Shown in pieces: positions 38,501 through 49,094 of a stretch of 64,000 nt of DNA; the stretch's first letter is position 1; each line of letters opens with the position of its first letter. Below the pieces are notes generated by a model. The model saw only the letters and a program-made list of their open reading frames with translations, was not told the DNA's origin and did not search any database. Position numbers and translations under genes: made by a program. The stretch is from Carettochelys insculpta (taxonomy: Eukaryota > Chordata > Testudines > Carettochelyidae), in contig NC_134161.1 in assembly GCF_033958435.1 (NCBI RefSeq), forward strand, positions 3,844,001-3,908,000. The letters are read 5' to 3'.

Positions 38501-39846
38501 CTGATATGTGTTTTGCAGACTAGATAATCAAAATGGTCGTTTCTGGCTTTCAAACACGTGTTCATGCAAAAAACAAGGAGTCCAGTGGCACCTTGAAGAC
38601 TAAATTTTATTATGATACAAACTTTTGTGGCAACTCTTCAACAGATTCATGAAGAGAAAAAGACAGTAAGGGATACAGAGTTAGGAGTGTTTCATCAGAG
38701 CTAATTCAGTCTGTGTAAATGTGTATAAGATGATAATTCTGAAGTGGAAAATACTCCACAACCACCCTGAGAGCATTAGCTCCGATGTAGCACTCCCATG
38801 TCTGTCCCCCTATTCTGTTTCTTGCTTTTTCCCTTCATGCATCTGACGAGGATCAGGCCTACACCACGGGGAAAAACTGATTTAAGATATGCAACTCCAG
38901 CCACACATATCCGAGGGTAGCCCTGTTAGTCTGTATCTGAGAAAACAACAACAAGTCCTGTGGCACCTTACAGACCAACAGATTTTTAACGCATAAGCTT
39001 TTGTGGGCAGCAGCCCACTTCCTCGGGGGCAAGTGCTAACGCCAGCTGCGTGAATTGTGTGGCCGGAGTGGAGATACCCTAGATTTTTCTTGCTGTCCCC
39101 CCAGTGCGCGGCGGATGAGAGGAACCCCCCCACCACCACCGCCCCACGGTTGATCTCCCTTCCGCCTCGCGCGGGGTAGCAGGGCAGACGGCGCAGAGCT
39201 GAAGGACCAACTCGGCACGCGCAAGGGAACCCCGGAAGGGCGCCCGCCACCGCGTCCGTCCTGAGGTAAGTGCCCAGGTCCCCAGAGAAAGCAAGAGGGA
39301 AACGTGCGCGGCCCCACAGCCGCTCATCTCCGATCCCACCGGACTCCTCGGCTAACTCGGCCGGCTCTGAAACGGGGCTACAAGGCACGGCACAGCCCCG
39401 CCCCAGGGCGGAGCCCAAGCGCCGCACCACCCCTGCTCCCGGCTCCAATGCCAAGGCCCTGCTCCAGGGGCGGCTGGGAATGGCGGTCCGGCTCAGGGCG
39501 GCGTACGCCCGGCCCGGCTGTGCCTGCGGCGCGGCGCGGCCACACCGACGCGCGAGTGGACCCAGTCCCGAGTGGGAGGGGGGGGGGATCCCGGTAGCCG
39601 CGAGAGGATCTGGCCCGGGAGGGTCCGTGCGCGCGTGGCGCCCTCACCGCATCGGCCCGGGCTGAGGGCGGGGCCTACCTCCTCACAGCGGGGGAAGCGC
39701 CCGGCCCGCTCAGCGCCCCCTCCCGGGGAGCGGGGAAAACGCCGCCATACCTGGTGGAAGAGCTCGAAGATCAGCTCCTCGGTCACCCTGGGGTCCAGGT
39801 TCCCCACGAACAAGGTCCGATTGGCCTCGGCCGCCGCAGCGCCCAT
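32145..39846 (-). CDS. RBM7: RBM7, RRM subunit of the NEXT complex (complete, 5 exons)
   Basis: RBM7 pairs with ZCCHC8 and the helicase MTR4 to feed promoter upstream transcripts, snRNA extensions and other pol II RNAs to the nuclear exosome. Joined exons (39751-39846, 37483-37645, 34716-34818, 33422-33521, 32145-32582) give 900 nt, 299 residues; I recall human RBM7 as 266. The RRM spans about 10-86, with RNP2 at LFVGNL (12-17) and RNP1 at KQFAFVNF (50-57). The rest is a Ser/Gln/Asn-rich linker and an Arg/Asp/Tyr/His-rich tail ending in DGKWRPSRH, as in human. The extra length is partly explained by a 22-residue duplication (236-257 and 258-279). RBM11 is the close paralogue, but the tail identifies RBM7. 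Introns are GT-AG, with a NAGNAG acceptor before exon 4. Confidence 0.97.
33422..33521 (-). CDS. RBM7: RBM7 exon 4: RSFSS segment
   Basis: The exon encodes YDRSADNMLAGEFLSTPMLQ then RSFSSSDNLQRRA, matching human RYERTMDNM...QRSFSSPENFQRQA. The donor is GTATGC. The acceptor is a tandem CAGCAG: use of the outer site would start the exon at 33524 and add one serine, as human appears to have (PSRYE). The exon is 100 or 103 nt, both in frame. Confidence 0.93.
34716..34818 (-). CDS. RBM7: RBM7 exon 3: Ser/Asn-rich linker
   Basis: The exon has 103 nt between acceptor AATTCAG and donor GTAAAG. It encodes GSSHASQDANSSYSQHGTAN then ASPSSTPHSAPNSN, matching the human GSSHAPQD linker at its start. It leaves AG for a split codon completed in exon 4. 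Confidence 0.93.
35480..35933. mobile_element. Foldback MITE, 454 bp, in RBM7 intron 2
   Basis: Nearly the whole element is one long imperfect palindrome. The left end is CCAGTCTGCACTACAT and the right end, on the other strand, is CCAGTCTATACTACAT. Inner pairs are also visible (GGAAGAGACTTTTCCGAAAG against CTTTTGGAAAAGTCTCTTCC). There is no transposase. Long open frames within it are byproducts of the palindrome. Confidence 0.8.
37483..37645 (-). CDS. RBM7: RBM7 exon 2: rest of the RRM
   Basis: The exon has 163 nt between acceptor TTTGCAG and donor GTATCC, ending with one base of a glycine codon. It encodes AGPVIKVKIPKDRDGKPKQF, then AFVNFKHEESVPYGMSLLNG and IKLFGRPIKIQFRS, almost identical to human RBM7. 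RNP1 aromatic residues F52, F54 and F57 are intact. Confidence 0.98.
37899..37923. repeat. (AAT)n microsatellite in RBM7 intron 1
   Basis: About eight uninterrupted AAT/TAA units. Confidence 0.95.
38190..38300 (+). mobile_element. MIR-like relic in RBM7 intron 1
   Basis: The segment reads AGTTCAAGACTAAGGACTCC, then TATGACCTCAGTAAATTCAT and CATCTAAAAAAGTGAGAATA. It resembles the MIR order (tRNA-like B box, CORE, TGTAAAATGGG end), strongly diverged. Confidence 0.55.
38568..38662 (+). mobile_element. Turtle tRNA-SINE body, head missing, in RBM7 intron 1
   Basis: AAGGAGTCCAGTGGCACCTT then ACAAACTTTTGTGGCAACTC, CAACAGATTCATGAAG is a diverged body and tail of the turtle SINE. The tRNA-related head is absent, so it is 5' truncated. 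Confidence 0.75.
38900..39050 (+). mobile_element. Turtle tRNA-headed SINE, full length, in RBM7 intron 1
   Basis: The head GAGGGTAGCCCTGTTAGTCT is followed by the linker ACAACAACAAG, the body TCCTGTGGCACCTTACAGAC and the tail CATAAGCTTTTGTGGGCAGC...CCACTTCCTCGG. It abuts the CpG island. It is a simple linear copy with no inverted arm. Confidence 0.85.
39751..39846 (-). CDS. RBM7: RBM7 exon 1: start and RNP2
   Basis: The exon has 32 codons, MGAAAAEANRTLFVGNLDPR then VTEELIFELFHQ, ending in phase 0 at donor GTATGG. The start is ATG at 39844-39846. The frame can be opened two codons upstream with GTG (39850-39852), but ATG in the good context GTGGCGATGG matches known RBM7 proteins. Confidence 0.96.
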
Positions 39847-40002
39847 CGCCACCCACGGGCCGCAGCCTAATGCGCAGGCGCCAGTCTTGCAGGGCGCAGG
39901 CGCGGCCGTCTAGGGACGGGGGGGGCTTACGTCTGTGTGCGCGCGCTGGGGCCGGAACGTGGGGAGCTCTCCGTCGCGCGCATGCTCAGCCTCAAGGGAA
40001 GA

Positions 40003-40047
40003 GGATAAAAAGCCGCCTGCCGGCGCCTCGCTGCGGTAGATGTGAGT
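40003..40047 (+). promoter_or_regulatory. Possible divergent TATA-like start and splice donor
   Basis: On the plus strand, GGATAAAAAG at 40003-40012 is followed about 30 bp later by a consensus donor GTGAGT at 40042. This could be the start of a divergent transcript sharing the RBM7 CpG island, comparable to C11orf71 beside human RBM7. No downstream coding exon is seen. Confidence 0.3.
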
Positions 40048-40877
40048 TCGCGAAGGGCGGGGGGAGAGAGAGGCGCGTGCTCGGGGCTCCAGGGCTGGGG
40101 GGTTCGTTGCACGTTAGGGTCGTGCAACAAGCACGTTCTCCTTGTTTTGAGCCGGCAGGTTGGAGTTCCAGGGTTTCCCCTTGTCAGGGCTCGGAAACGT
40201 GAAGCCTGAGCTCGCAAAGAAAGGGTTGTGAGATTGGGTGGGCGGCGTTGTGTGGGCTGTCGCTCCTGAGCACGGCGCTCTCAGCTGCTGCGTGGGGGGA
40301 TCGCTTACATGATTGCCGTGATTATTTCTGACCCCTAAGGGCATGTTTAGGGTGGGCTGTTCAGGCTCGTCGGGAAGATGAAAAGCTGTTTAAAAAAAAA
40401 AACTAGGTGCAGGCTGTGCTGTTGAGGGAGAACAAATGTTTTCCCCCAGCTGCGGGGGGGTGGGGGGATGCGTTTCTTGAAAGAAACTTTCAACATAGAT
40501 AGTGGTACATTGTGTGATGTGCAATTACAGCAAAGACGATGAAATGTAGGAAAGAGACCAACCCAAACATCACAAGATTTACTGTAAACTAGAATCAAAA
40601 CAAACCGGTGGCTGGCTTTGAGCAAAAGTATCTCGCTGTGTAGAAACCTGCCAACTGATTTAAAAGAGTGAAGACTATGGAAAGAGTGAAGCCTATGGAA
40701 ACTCGTGTCCCAACCTCAGTACATTAATGTTGTTCTGGGTTTACAGTACTTCCCCTGACAGATACTTGAAGGGTCTGAGTTTGTCATCTGCAGTAGCAAA
40801 AGTTATAGCGGAAATGGTGCTGAATTTATTATTCAGCTGTGGGGAGTAGAAGCAGATTAAAATTTAAGGTTACCCCT

Positions 40878-41142
40878 TGCCAGTGTTCCCTGTAAGTAGA
40901 GTGCTTGGGTGGCTGCCCAGAAGAGATTCAGGTGCCACCCAGCTAATTACCAGAGCACCCACAGCTGCCCACAGTGGGCAGCACATGTTTCTATGGTGAT
41001 ACACATTTGTATGTGCCTCTGTGTGCACTACGAAATTGAGTCTGCCTGTGGATGGAAAAAATTAGATATGCTGCCCATTACCATATGGCACACAGGAAGG
41101 CAACAGGCTGATTACTTGCAGGTTCAGGGATGCAACTGAGCA
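40878..41142. mobile_element. Possible repeat beginning CAGTGTTCCCT (copy 1)
   Basis: CCAGTGTTCCCTGTAAGTAG starts a stretch with related wording at 60,545 (GCAGTGTTCCCTCTAATTTT), including CACATTTGTATGTGC-like text. I take these as two diverged copies of an unidentified interspersed repeat; boundaries are approximate. Confidence 0.4.
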
Positions 41143-42247
41143 TTGAAGCTTGCAGAAAGATGTTTATTAAAGTGAAGTTTGGTGCATAGAAGAAATGAAA
41201 ACATGGCTATTGCTGCCAGAGGCATACAATCTCGAATAAAAGATCAGATTAAGTGCTGCAGGAGACTCCAGAAATATTATTATTATTTATAAAAATGCTC
41301 AGACTCTGCAGTAACTGATGGGAGCATTCTGGGCAACAACTGCTAGTAGAAACTGATCACTCATACACACATACAAAAAAACTTTCCAGTACCTAGATAC
41401 GATGGTGCAGGGTTGAGCAACATCTTAATACCCTGGCTATAATATTTTCACCCTTTTTCCCTCCAGTGGTGGTACTCTCATGCACCTCTAGGGAGGCAGT
41501 AGCAATGTGCTACAATGGTATAAACAAGATATGTATAGTTAAAGTAGTTTAATTTTTTCATTTTAGGTAAGCCCAATGGAAGTTTTGTAAGCACTTGTCT
41601 CTTTGTAGTGTTAAAAGCTTTCCCAACGCTAGGGGCCTTTTCACCACCATTTCCCCAAAACAGTGAAGGACCACAGATTTACCACCAAAACTTATGTTGA
41701 GAATGTTAATGGATTGCTGTGATCCATGTCTGAAGTTCACTGGAAATGAGTCTGTAATTGTTTATATATATATATGACATAATTTGTTTTTCACAATGTC
41801 CTTTTGAAAGGATGGGCAAAGTTGCCTCATGAGCAAGCGTTGCCATTTCAAGTACAACTTCCTGAGATTTCCTGCTCCCTCCTTCTTTTTTAAATCTTTA
41901 TTTTGTACTCTGTACATCGTGTATTATTTTATAATTTGAAAAACAGATGTGACAGGTGTTGTGACTTGGCAAGTGAGTGAATAGCACTAGCTGCTTAAAT
42001 TTGCTCCAGCTGGCCCCAATCATCCTGAAAGAGGAGAAGCTGGGCCAAACTTTAGATGTTCAGCAACCCAGTCAACTAAACTGCAGTGCTCTGAGTAAGG
42101 GCATAAGTACCCCCCGCCAGTCCTGAGGTACCACAGCCACATGCATTTTAGAGTATAGCTTTGGGAAACATTCGTTCAACAGCTACGTATTTGTAAAATA
42201 TATTTCTGATATAGATTTACAGAATTGGGTTTAGGGTTGTGATTTTA
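41143..42247. other. Intergenic, no gene seen
   Basis: AT-rich with a (TA)n run near 41,765. No coding signal was recognised. Confidence 0.5.
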
Positions 42248-42578
42248 CAATAAACTCTTTCATATCCAGCATTTGATCATCTGCAACTTTCAAATAACCA
42301 GCATTTTAACCATAAGTAAATTTTAGTTACATTTTCCATAAGTACGGTAGAGTTCAAGAATATATAAACAGAGCAAATGCAGTATAAGTTTACAGTGAAC
42401 AATACCACTGTTGTTGGTAAATAAAGTACTCTGCATATGTTTTTGTTTGTTTCTTAATACCTAATCTTGCTTTTCTTTATTGTTATGCACTGCTAGGTAT
42501 ACCTCTCTGTTATCCAGAATATTTGAATATCTGGCAATCTTCTGGTTCCAGGGCTGCAAGATATAAAAGAGTTTACTG
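42248..42578. mobile_element. Tigger-like MITE with TA duplication
   Basis: Left end CAATAAACTCTTTCATATCC and right end, on the other strand, CAGTAAACTCTTTTATATCT are inverted repeats. TA flanks both sides (42246-42247 and 42579-42580). There is no transposase. Confidence 0.72.
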
Positions 42579-42949
42579 TATTTGATTTAAGTTAGTGGAT
42601 ATGAGAGTATTTGTTTTGTGAATGTACAAAAGAATCTAAAATTTAAATGACAAAAGCCGTCGCAGAAGTAACAAGTTCTCAGCCTGATTCAAAGCTCTTT
42701 TAAGTGAATGAGGCTCTTTTTGCCCCTGTGTTAACTGAACCTTTCAGAAAACTGTTTTCAGCTAAATGATAATAGGGCAAAGGTGGGAACTCACTCCACC
42801 CACTTCATCTTTATAATGTGAAGATTGTATCATGTCAGGAGCTCATCGGTCTCACTGATGGGTTATCTTCACAGCCTATTTAAACCGTACACTTCAGTGG
42901 AATGAAGAAGAAAAGGCCAGAATGTTACACTTCAAGATCATAAATGCAA

Positions 42950-43490
42950 GGGTCCTCACTATAAGTCATTTTGCATATATGTCATTAAGTAATTCAGGAA
43001 AGCAGATTCATTATAAGTCACACTGGTCCACACTTACATCATTTCGGGGCCGAAGGACCAAAAGCCAACAACATAGCCGAGCTTTGTCGGTGGCCAGGCA
43101 GCAGGGCTGAAGTGCAGGGGCCCTGGAAGTGAGCTCTGAATTCGGGGAGTGGCGGGGAGCTGGCAGGTAGCCAAGGGAGCTGCAGGGAGCCAGTGGGGAT
43201 TGGCGGGGATCTGGCTTATCTTTTTCTATTTATTTATTTAGCTCTCTATTATTATTATTATTATTTACCTATTTATTTATTTTATTTATTTCTATTCTAT
43301 TTCTATGTATTGTTTTTTGTGGGTTATAGGTATATTATACGTACCACATGTACGTAACCTGTGAGTGTTGGGAACATATCTCAAGCTAGTTACATTATTC
43401 CTTATGGATGTTAATTCCTCTTTATAAGTCATTTAACTATAAGTTGCATTATTTAGGAACGTACCCTGGTCTTAGAATGAGGAGCCCCTG
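42950..43490. mobile_element. Tigger-like MITE, diverged, with AT-rich simple repeat inside
   Basis: CCTCACTATAAGTCATTTTG on the left matches, inverted, TAAGTCATTTAACTATAAGT and GAATGAGGAGCCCC on the right. The interior has a GC-rich block (43,090-43,210) and an ATTTATT/ATT microsatellite (43,220-43,300). Borders are approximate. Confidence 0.55.
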
Positions 43491-43712
43491 TGCCCTGATA
43501 CATATAAAAATTACTTAGCTAGTAAAATAGAAGTCTTGAAAAAAGTTGCTACAAGAGGAAAACAATGTTGCTATGCAATTATAAACTGGACTTTTTTCCA
43601 ATGAGACGTAAATGTCCTAGTTTGGCTTCTTTCTCGGAAGCTTTTCACACCTTTTGCAATACCATTATTGCTTTATTACTAGGGTTGTTAGTAACTTCCT
43701 GGAGAAGAACAT

Positions 43713-45185
43713 TTCATAGAATCATAGAATCCTAGGGCTTGAAGGGACCTCAGGAGGTCAAGTCCAGCCCCCTGCCTTTTTAGCAGGATCAACCCTAACT
43801 AAATCATCCAAGCAGGACTTTGTCAAGCCGGGAATTAAAAACCTTTAGGGATGGAAATTCCACCACCTCTCTAAATAACACATTCCAGTGCTTCATTGCT
43901 CTCCTGGTGAAAGAGTTTCTCTAAATATCCAACCTACACTTCCCCCTCCGTAACTTCAGACCATTGCTCCTTGCTCTGCCCATTTGTCACCACTGAGAAC
44001 AGTCTCTGTCCTCTTTAGAGCCCCCTTTCAGGAAGTTGAAGGCTGCTGTCAAATCACCCCTCACTCTTCTCTTCTGCAAACAAAATAATCCCAAGTCCCT
44101 CAGCCTCTCCTCATAGGTCATGTGTTCCAGCCACATGACCTAGCCATTTTCATTGCCTTCCTCTGGACCTGCTCCAGTGCATGCACATCCTTCTATACTG
44201 GGGGGCCCAGAACTGGATGCAATACTCCAGATGTGGCCTCACCAGTGCCAAATAGAGGGGAATAATAACTTCTCTAGAGCTACTGGAAATGCTTCTCCTG
44301 ATGCACCCCAATATGCCATTAGCTTTCTTGGCTGCAAAGGTGCACTGTGGACTCATATCCAGCCTCTCATGGACTGTAATCCCCGGGTCCTTTTCTGCTG
44401 TACTGCTTCCTTGTCAGTCAGACCCTAGCCTGTAACAATGCCTGGGATTCTTCCATCCCAAGTGCAGGATTACTATTTTTTTAAATGGTCTTTTATTTAA
44501 GTTGAATGGTTGCAGCCAGCATATCTACAACAATCCTATGGTACCGAGTCAACATAAACACTTACCGACAGTGCTAAGCATGGTCTAATCTGTAAATGTC
44601 ATGCTACTCACCCTAACGCACCTATAACGTGTCATGGAGAAGAGCCTTGGTGTAAATTGTCAGAGAAAGTGTCACAAGAGTTGTAATTGTTGCGATTGAT
44701 TTTAATTGAGCTAGGGCTGTTTATTACATCTGAGGGTCTGCCTCCGTGGGCCCACAGTCTGTAGCAGTGCATGGAACTCCCCCGTGCTAAGTGCAGGATT
44801 TGCATTTGTCCTTGTTGAACTTCATAAGATTTGTTTTGGTCCAATCCTCCAATGTGTCTATGTTACTCTAGATGCTATCCCTACACTCTAGTGTACCTCT
44901 CCCTCTAGCTTAGCGTCATCCATAAGCTTGCTGAGTGTACAATCCATCTCCTTATCCAGGTCATTCATGAAGATGTTAAACAAAGCCAGCATCAGGACCA
45001 AGCCCTTGACACTGGTTGCTAATCAGGCATCAAGCCACTGGTTACTACACATTGAGCCCAACAATCGAGCCAGTTTTTATCCAGCTTATAGTCCGTTCAT
45101 CCGAGCCTTACTTTTTTATCTTGCTGCCAAGAATACTGTGCAAGACTGTATCAAAATCTTTGCTAAAGTCAAGGTGTAAAATGGC
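43713..45185 (-). mobile_element. CR1 LINE 3' portion with an internal insertion
   Basis: The plus strand starts CATAGAATCATAGAATCCTA then GGGACCTCAGGAGGTCAAGT, the reverse of a CR1 3' end. It runs back to RT regions around 45,000-45,180 (ACTGTATCAAAATCTTTGCT, the typical mis-sequencing of VSKAFD-type CR1 text). About 300 bp of foreign sequence (about 44,475-44,755) interrupts it, and AAGTGCAGGATT appears on both sides (about 44,462 and 44,791). The minus frame 44,356-44,150 is RT-like ([13 protein letters not shown]). Confidence 0.88.
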
Positions 45186-45479
45186 TAGGATGGACACACT
45201 GTCCAATCAGTACAGTTACCAATTTATTTCTCTGGGCATGATACGCACCTAAACTTACCCGATGAACTAGCTACATCTCTCAGAGTTGTGAAAAATGTCG
45301 TGCCCTGTGTGCTGTAGTCATTTGTCACTTAACACCCCCTGTAGTTGCAACTTCACTGATGGACAAAGTCTTCAGCTCACCTAGCTGCTGCCCAGAAGAG
45401 TCTATGCTTACCTTCTTTCGTGTCAGCAGAAACGCAAGGGGCCTGCCCAGTAAGTAGGGCATGAGGGGGGGAAGCTTGG

Positions 45480-46452
45480 GCAAATTATCTTTTTATAAGT
45501 AGGTTTAAGGTTAGGTCAGTAATGGTGCGTCATTTCAGTCTGTGCCATCTAAAAACACCTCTCAAATAGCAAAATATGCCCAAACCTTCTCTCACTTATG
45601 GGAAAGAACAACAGGTCATCCGGTATATTCAGGTAAAGGGGCTAAGATGGGAATTTCCCTTTAAACTCTGTTTCGAGAAAAACAGGATGAATAGAATGAG
45701 GTCATCATACATACGGGGGTATCCGTAGGTATTCAAGATTCGATTACATCAGACCCTAATTTAGTCAACATGAGGGAAAAGGGTATAAAACAATGCTTTG
45801 GGAGAACAGAAGGGCACGTAACGAACGCCCAACGCGATGTGAAGCTGTGCCGGACGGATCCGCACCAACGGGGTGCCTATCACCCCAACTCACTCTGTCT
45901 CTGTCTCTGTCTCTGTCTCTGTCTCTCTTCTTGTTATATTCTACTCTTGTTATTTCTTAGAACTCTTAGTTAACTTCTTCCTTTTCTGAACTGCTACAGT
46001 AACTCCATTTTGACAGGTGGAAGCAAGCTGGTCTCTGCTTCTAAAGAGTTCAAAAGAAGTCAGGGAGTATTGCATCCTGTTTGCTAGACATAGGATAAAA
46101 CCATAAGATTAATCAGTAAAACAATAGGTATAGCTTAGTAATATTGTTATGTGAGATCTCTGATTGTAATCTAAGTAATAACCGCGATATAGCTCTATGG
46201 TAGTGTCTTGGCTAAGTCCTGCATATGTATTATTGTATTATTAAATAAAGCAAAGATATTGTTACGATCATAGTCTGTGTTCTGACTGGGAATCCCGAAA
46301 ACTCACCTCCAGCTTTGGCCTGAGGCTTTGCCTCAGATCTCACCATTAACTCGGGGGAGGTGCGAACCTATAATCTTCATCTTTAAATCAGATTGGCAAG
46401 CTTTCCCAAATTTATATACCTCCATGTCTTGCTACCTTTCGCCCGGGTCAAC
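45480..46452 (+). mobile_element. Endogenous retrovirus LTR (5' boundary uncertain)
   Basis: A TATA-like box (GTATAAAACAATG) at about 45,783, a (TCTCTG)n run at 45,893-45,925, AATAAA at about 46,245, and an end in CGGGTCAACA at 46,452 make an LTR-like order. It is followed at once by GGTTTGGCGAGCCAGCCAGG, resembling a primer-binding site and leader. The left end was not fixed; 45,480 is a guess. No intact viral gene is present. Confidence 0.55.
45893..45925. repeat. (TCTCTG)n microsatellite inside the LTR
   Basis: About five units of a hexanucleotide between the TATA-like box and the poly(A) signal of the LTR. Confidence 0.9.
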
Positions 46453-47168
46453 AGGTTTGGCGAGCCAGCCAGGAGTTTTCGTGGAATTCCCAGATCCCTA
46501 GGAGTTTTTGGAAGTCTAACTGGCTTTAATTACATCGTTAGGCCTTAATTGCAGCACTGTAAAGGTTAAAATTCGAAGAACTAGGACACTTGAAAGTGAC
46601 TTGTGCTTGTGGTTTTGTCAGTTCCTGCCCCCACAGTACTAGCAGACATAGGTGCTTGTTGGCACCACGCCCAGACCTTGTGGCTTACCTTGCCCAGAGT
46701 TGAGCGCTCTATGAGCTAGGGTGCGGAAACAGGTGGTTCCCCCTCTTTAGAGAGAGAAGAGCAATTTTGTTTAGGCACACTTAATGTCAACATTCTTTTG
46801 GGGGGAGTATGCGTATGTTTTGGGGTACTGTTGTATCTTAGTGCACTTGGATCGAGGAGGTAGATTGGAAAAGTGTAAGGTTGCAGGAGAAAGAGGAAGA
46901 GATTCAGCGTTTAAAGGAGTATATTGATATCCTAATGGAAGAGAGCAAGGCATTGGCTGTGAAAGCAGGGAGGCTAAAAGAATGTGCAAGAAAAGAGCTC
47001 GAGGGACAGGCAATACCCGTAGAGTCTGGAACTCGGATTGGCATCTCTGCGGGGGAAGCTTTCCCAGATTTATATACCTACATATCTTGCTTCCTTTCGT
47101 CCGGGTCAACAAGCTGTACACAGAGAGCCTTTTGTAATAAATCAGGAGAAAATCTGTGCAAATGGTGA
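46453..47168 (+). pseudogene. Remnant internal region of the endogenous retrovirus
   Basis: Behind the LTR a leader of about 400 bp is followed by a short open stretch (about 46,850-47,040) whose translation is charged and coiled-coil-like (Glu/Lys/Leu-rich), as in the start of some gag genes. It then runs into a second copy of the last ~60 bp of the LTR at about 47,055-47,113. No protease, polymerase or envelope region is recognisable, so the copy is internally deleted and dead. Confidence 0.45.
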
Positions 47169-48053
47169 GATCGCTTCATGTGGGATCTCTTCAGTGTCCC
47201 AGATTTCTCAGATAGATTATACATCACGTTGTCTAGATCAGGTGATTTTCAGATGGGCAATGGCTTTTCTGATTTCTTGTTTTATAGGTCTGCTGCTGTT
47301 AATTTGCAGCACTATATTTGCAGTTTCTTTCCTCTCCTTTGGTCTATATTCCATTTGAGGGCCTCCATGATTCACAATATTGCCTTGTGCAATGATACCA
47401 ATGAGGAACAGGTGACTTTGTTTTTACTGTAGACGTCTGGGTTGCTCTTTAATGTGAATATGCTATTTGTGTTTTTATATTTGGCAGATTTCTGAACAGT
47501 CAGATCTCTGATTTATTTTAGAATTCTTTTGTGATTTGCAAAAAACAGTACCCATTTCTACTTTTTTGTTTCATTAACTCATAGGTACAGTTCTTTTCTG
47601 GAAATTTAGCCATCTATATATTTCAGAGAATCTAAGAAATAGAACGAACATAATTTCCATCTGGAAGAAGATTTGAAAAGGGAAGTTCCACCTGCTATTT
47701 TCATTGGATTTCAGTGCACGAAAGAATGTCCTATTTTGTTGTTAATTGTTTCCTCTTCATTTTCCTCCAGTCATTAGTTATTATGATCAGACTTAGAATT
47801 TATATTGATTTGTTTTAATCATGTCTGTGGTGAAATTCTAAACAATTACTCATTCAAAAAGAAAATTATTACTCAGCTCTGCCAGGATTTCTAGTTTGGG
47901 TTAATTTCCCTGGGGTCTCACTTTGGTTTCTTGTTGGATCCCCTCCGGTTTGCCTAGCAGAGTGTCTGTGATAGTTATATCAATAGCGATTTTCTCTATG
48001 TATGAGCAAGACAGTCTTAGAAGCAAGCTGCCAAAGGTATTTGTGTTCGCTTA
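47169..48053. other. Intergenic, no gene seen
   Basis: Follows the retroviral remnant. T-rich plus strand with a short hydrophobic open frame only; it may include unrecognised retroviral sequence. Confidence 0.4.
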
Positions 48054-49086
48054 GGCCATGTCTAAGATATTTAGGGGGACTAATTCAACTGCTCCCCCAT
48101 TGAGTGCCCCCCCGCATGTCCCTAACAAGGGACCAGTACCGCTTGCCACCACTGGGGCCAGGGCAGGCTTCCCCGGTGCTAACATGCCTGGGGACTTGCT
48201 GTAACCAGGGGAAGTGTTCCCAGCCATGAAGATACTCAGGGGCTTGCTGCCACTGGGGGAAGTCTCCCCTGGTGGGTAAGATAGTCATGAGGACAACGAC
48301 AACTACTTCAACATTTAAACTGGCTCTGCAGCCGCAGGACACGCCCCCCTCCCTGCCCACCAAAATATTTTCGGGGGCTTGCTGTCCATTACAGACACTG
48401 GCTGCTTTGATATTTCTGTTATAAAATCTTTTTCTGAACATTTTGTCTTTTTCTTCATGCTTTGACCCCCTGAAAACACAGGGTGGAGGGCCAGTTGAGA
48501 CTCCTGTTTCTGTTGTCAGTTCAGTTTATGAGATTTCAGTGCCATCCCCCTTGTTAGCAATGTCTGTGTTCTGAAGAGGGAAGACCAAGATCTTTTTTCT
48601 TGGCTTTGCTATCCTCTTTCTTCCGACTCTGAGCATACAGTCTGTCCCTGAGCATACAGGGATCGGCTGCAATCACGGGACAGGAGACAGTCAGAGGATG
48701 TCTAGTTGAGAAGTCAGTTACAGAAGAAAGAGATTTCTGTTAACTTTTTTGCCATCTCTGTGGACACCTACTTTTCCTTCCTTCTGACTGGAAAAATGGA
48801 CATTTGCTTACCACGGGAGGGGAATGAGGAAAATGCAATGTGGGAAAATGATCTCAGAGACCAGCGAGCATACCCAGAATGCTTCAGGGAAGAGGGAAAT
48901 GTGGGATAGTTTTCCACAATGCGCTACTGCAACAGTCGATGTTTGCCAATTGAGTGGGGCAGCAATGTCAACTTTGTGAGAAGCACATGGGGAGGTGAGG
49001 ATAGTCCAGATCATATTTCTAAATTCCAGAGTTACAAAATCGATATTAATAAATTCAATTTTATCTCATAGCGCAGACGCAGCCTA
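48054..49086. mobile_element. hAT-like non-autonomous transposon, about 1 kb
   Basis: The right end on the reverse strand reads GGCTGCGTCTGCGCTATGAG then ATAAAATTGAATTTATTAAT, close to the left end of the 17,990-18,861 element. The left end is GGCCATGTCTAAGATATTTA. Inside is CCACAATGCGCTACTGCAAC, like CACAATGTACTGCTCACACT at 18,680. No transposase is present. Confidence 0.6.
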
Positions 49087-49094
49087 AGCCTCTC

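Larger units (their letters stand above)
39090..40110. promoter_or_regulatory. RBM7: RBM7 CpG-island promoter with NRF1-like motif array
   Basis: About 1 kb of dense CpG covers exon 1 and its flanks. Three NRF1-like palindromes lie just upstream of the ATG: TGCGCAGGCGCC at 39871-39882, GGCGCAGGCGCG at about 39893-39904, and GCGCGCATGCTCAG at 39976-39989. These are typical of broad housekeeping promoters. Many open frames on both strands here come from CpG-rich composition and are not genes. Confidence 0.75.

Noticed and set aside
39847..39852. Upstream GTG start for RBM7
   Set aside because: A GTG two codons upstream opens the frame, but the ATG at 39846 has good context and matches known RBM7 N-termini.
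38882..40217. Many overlapping open frames around the RBM7 CpG island
   Set aside because: GC-rich composition leaves few stops on either strand; products are Arg/Pro/Gly/Ala-rich with no domain. Only the RBM7 exon 1 part is supported.
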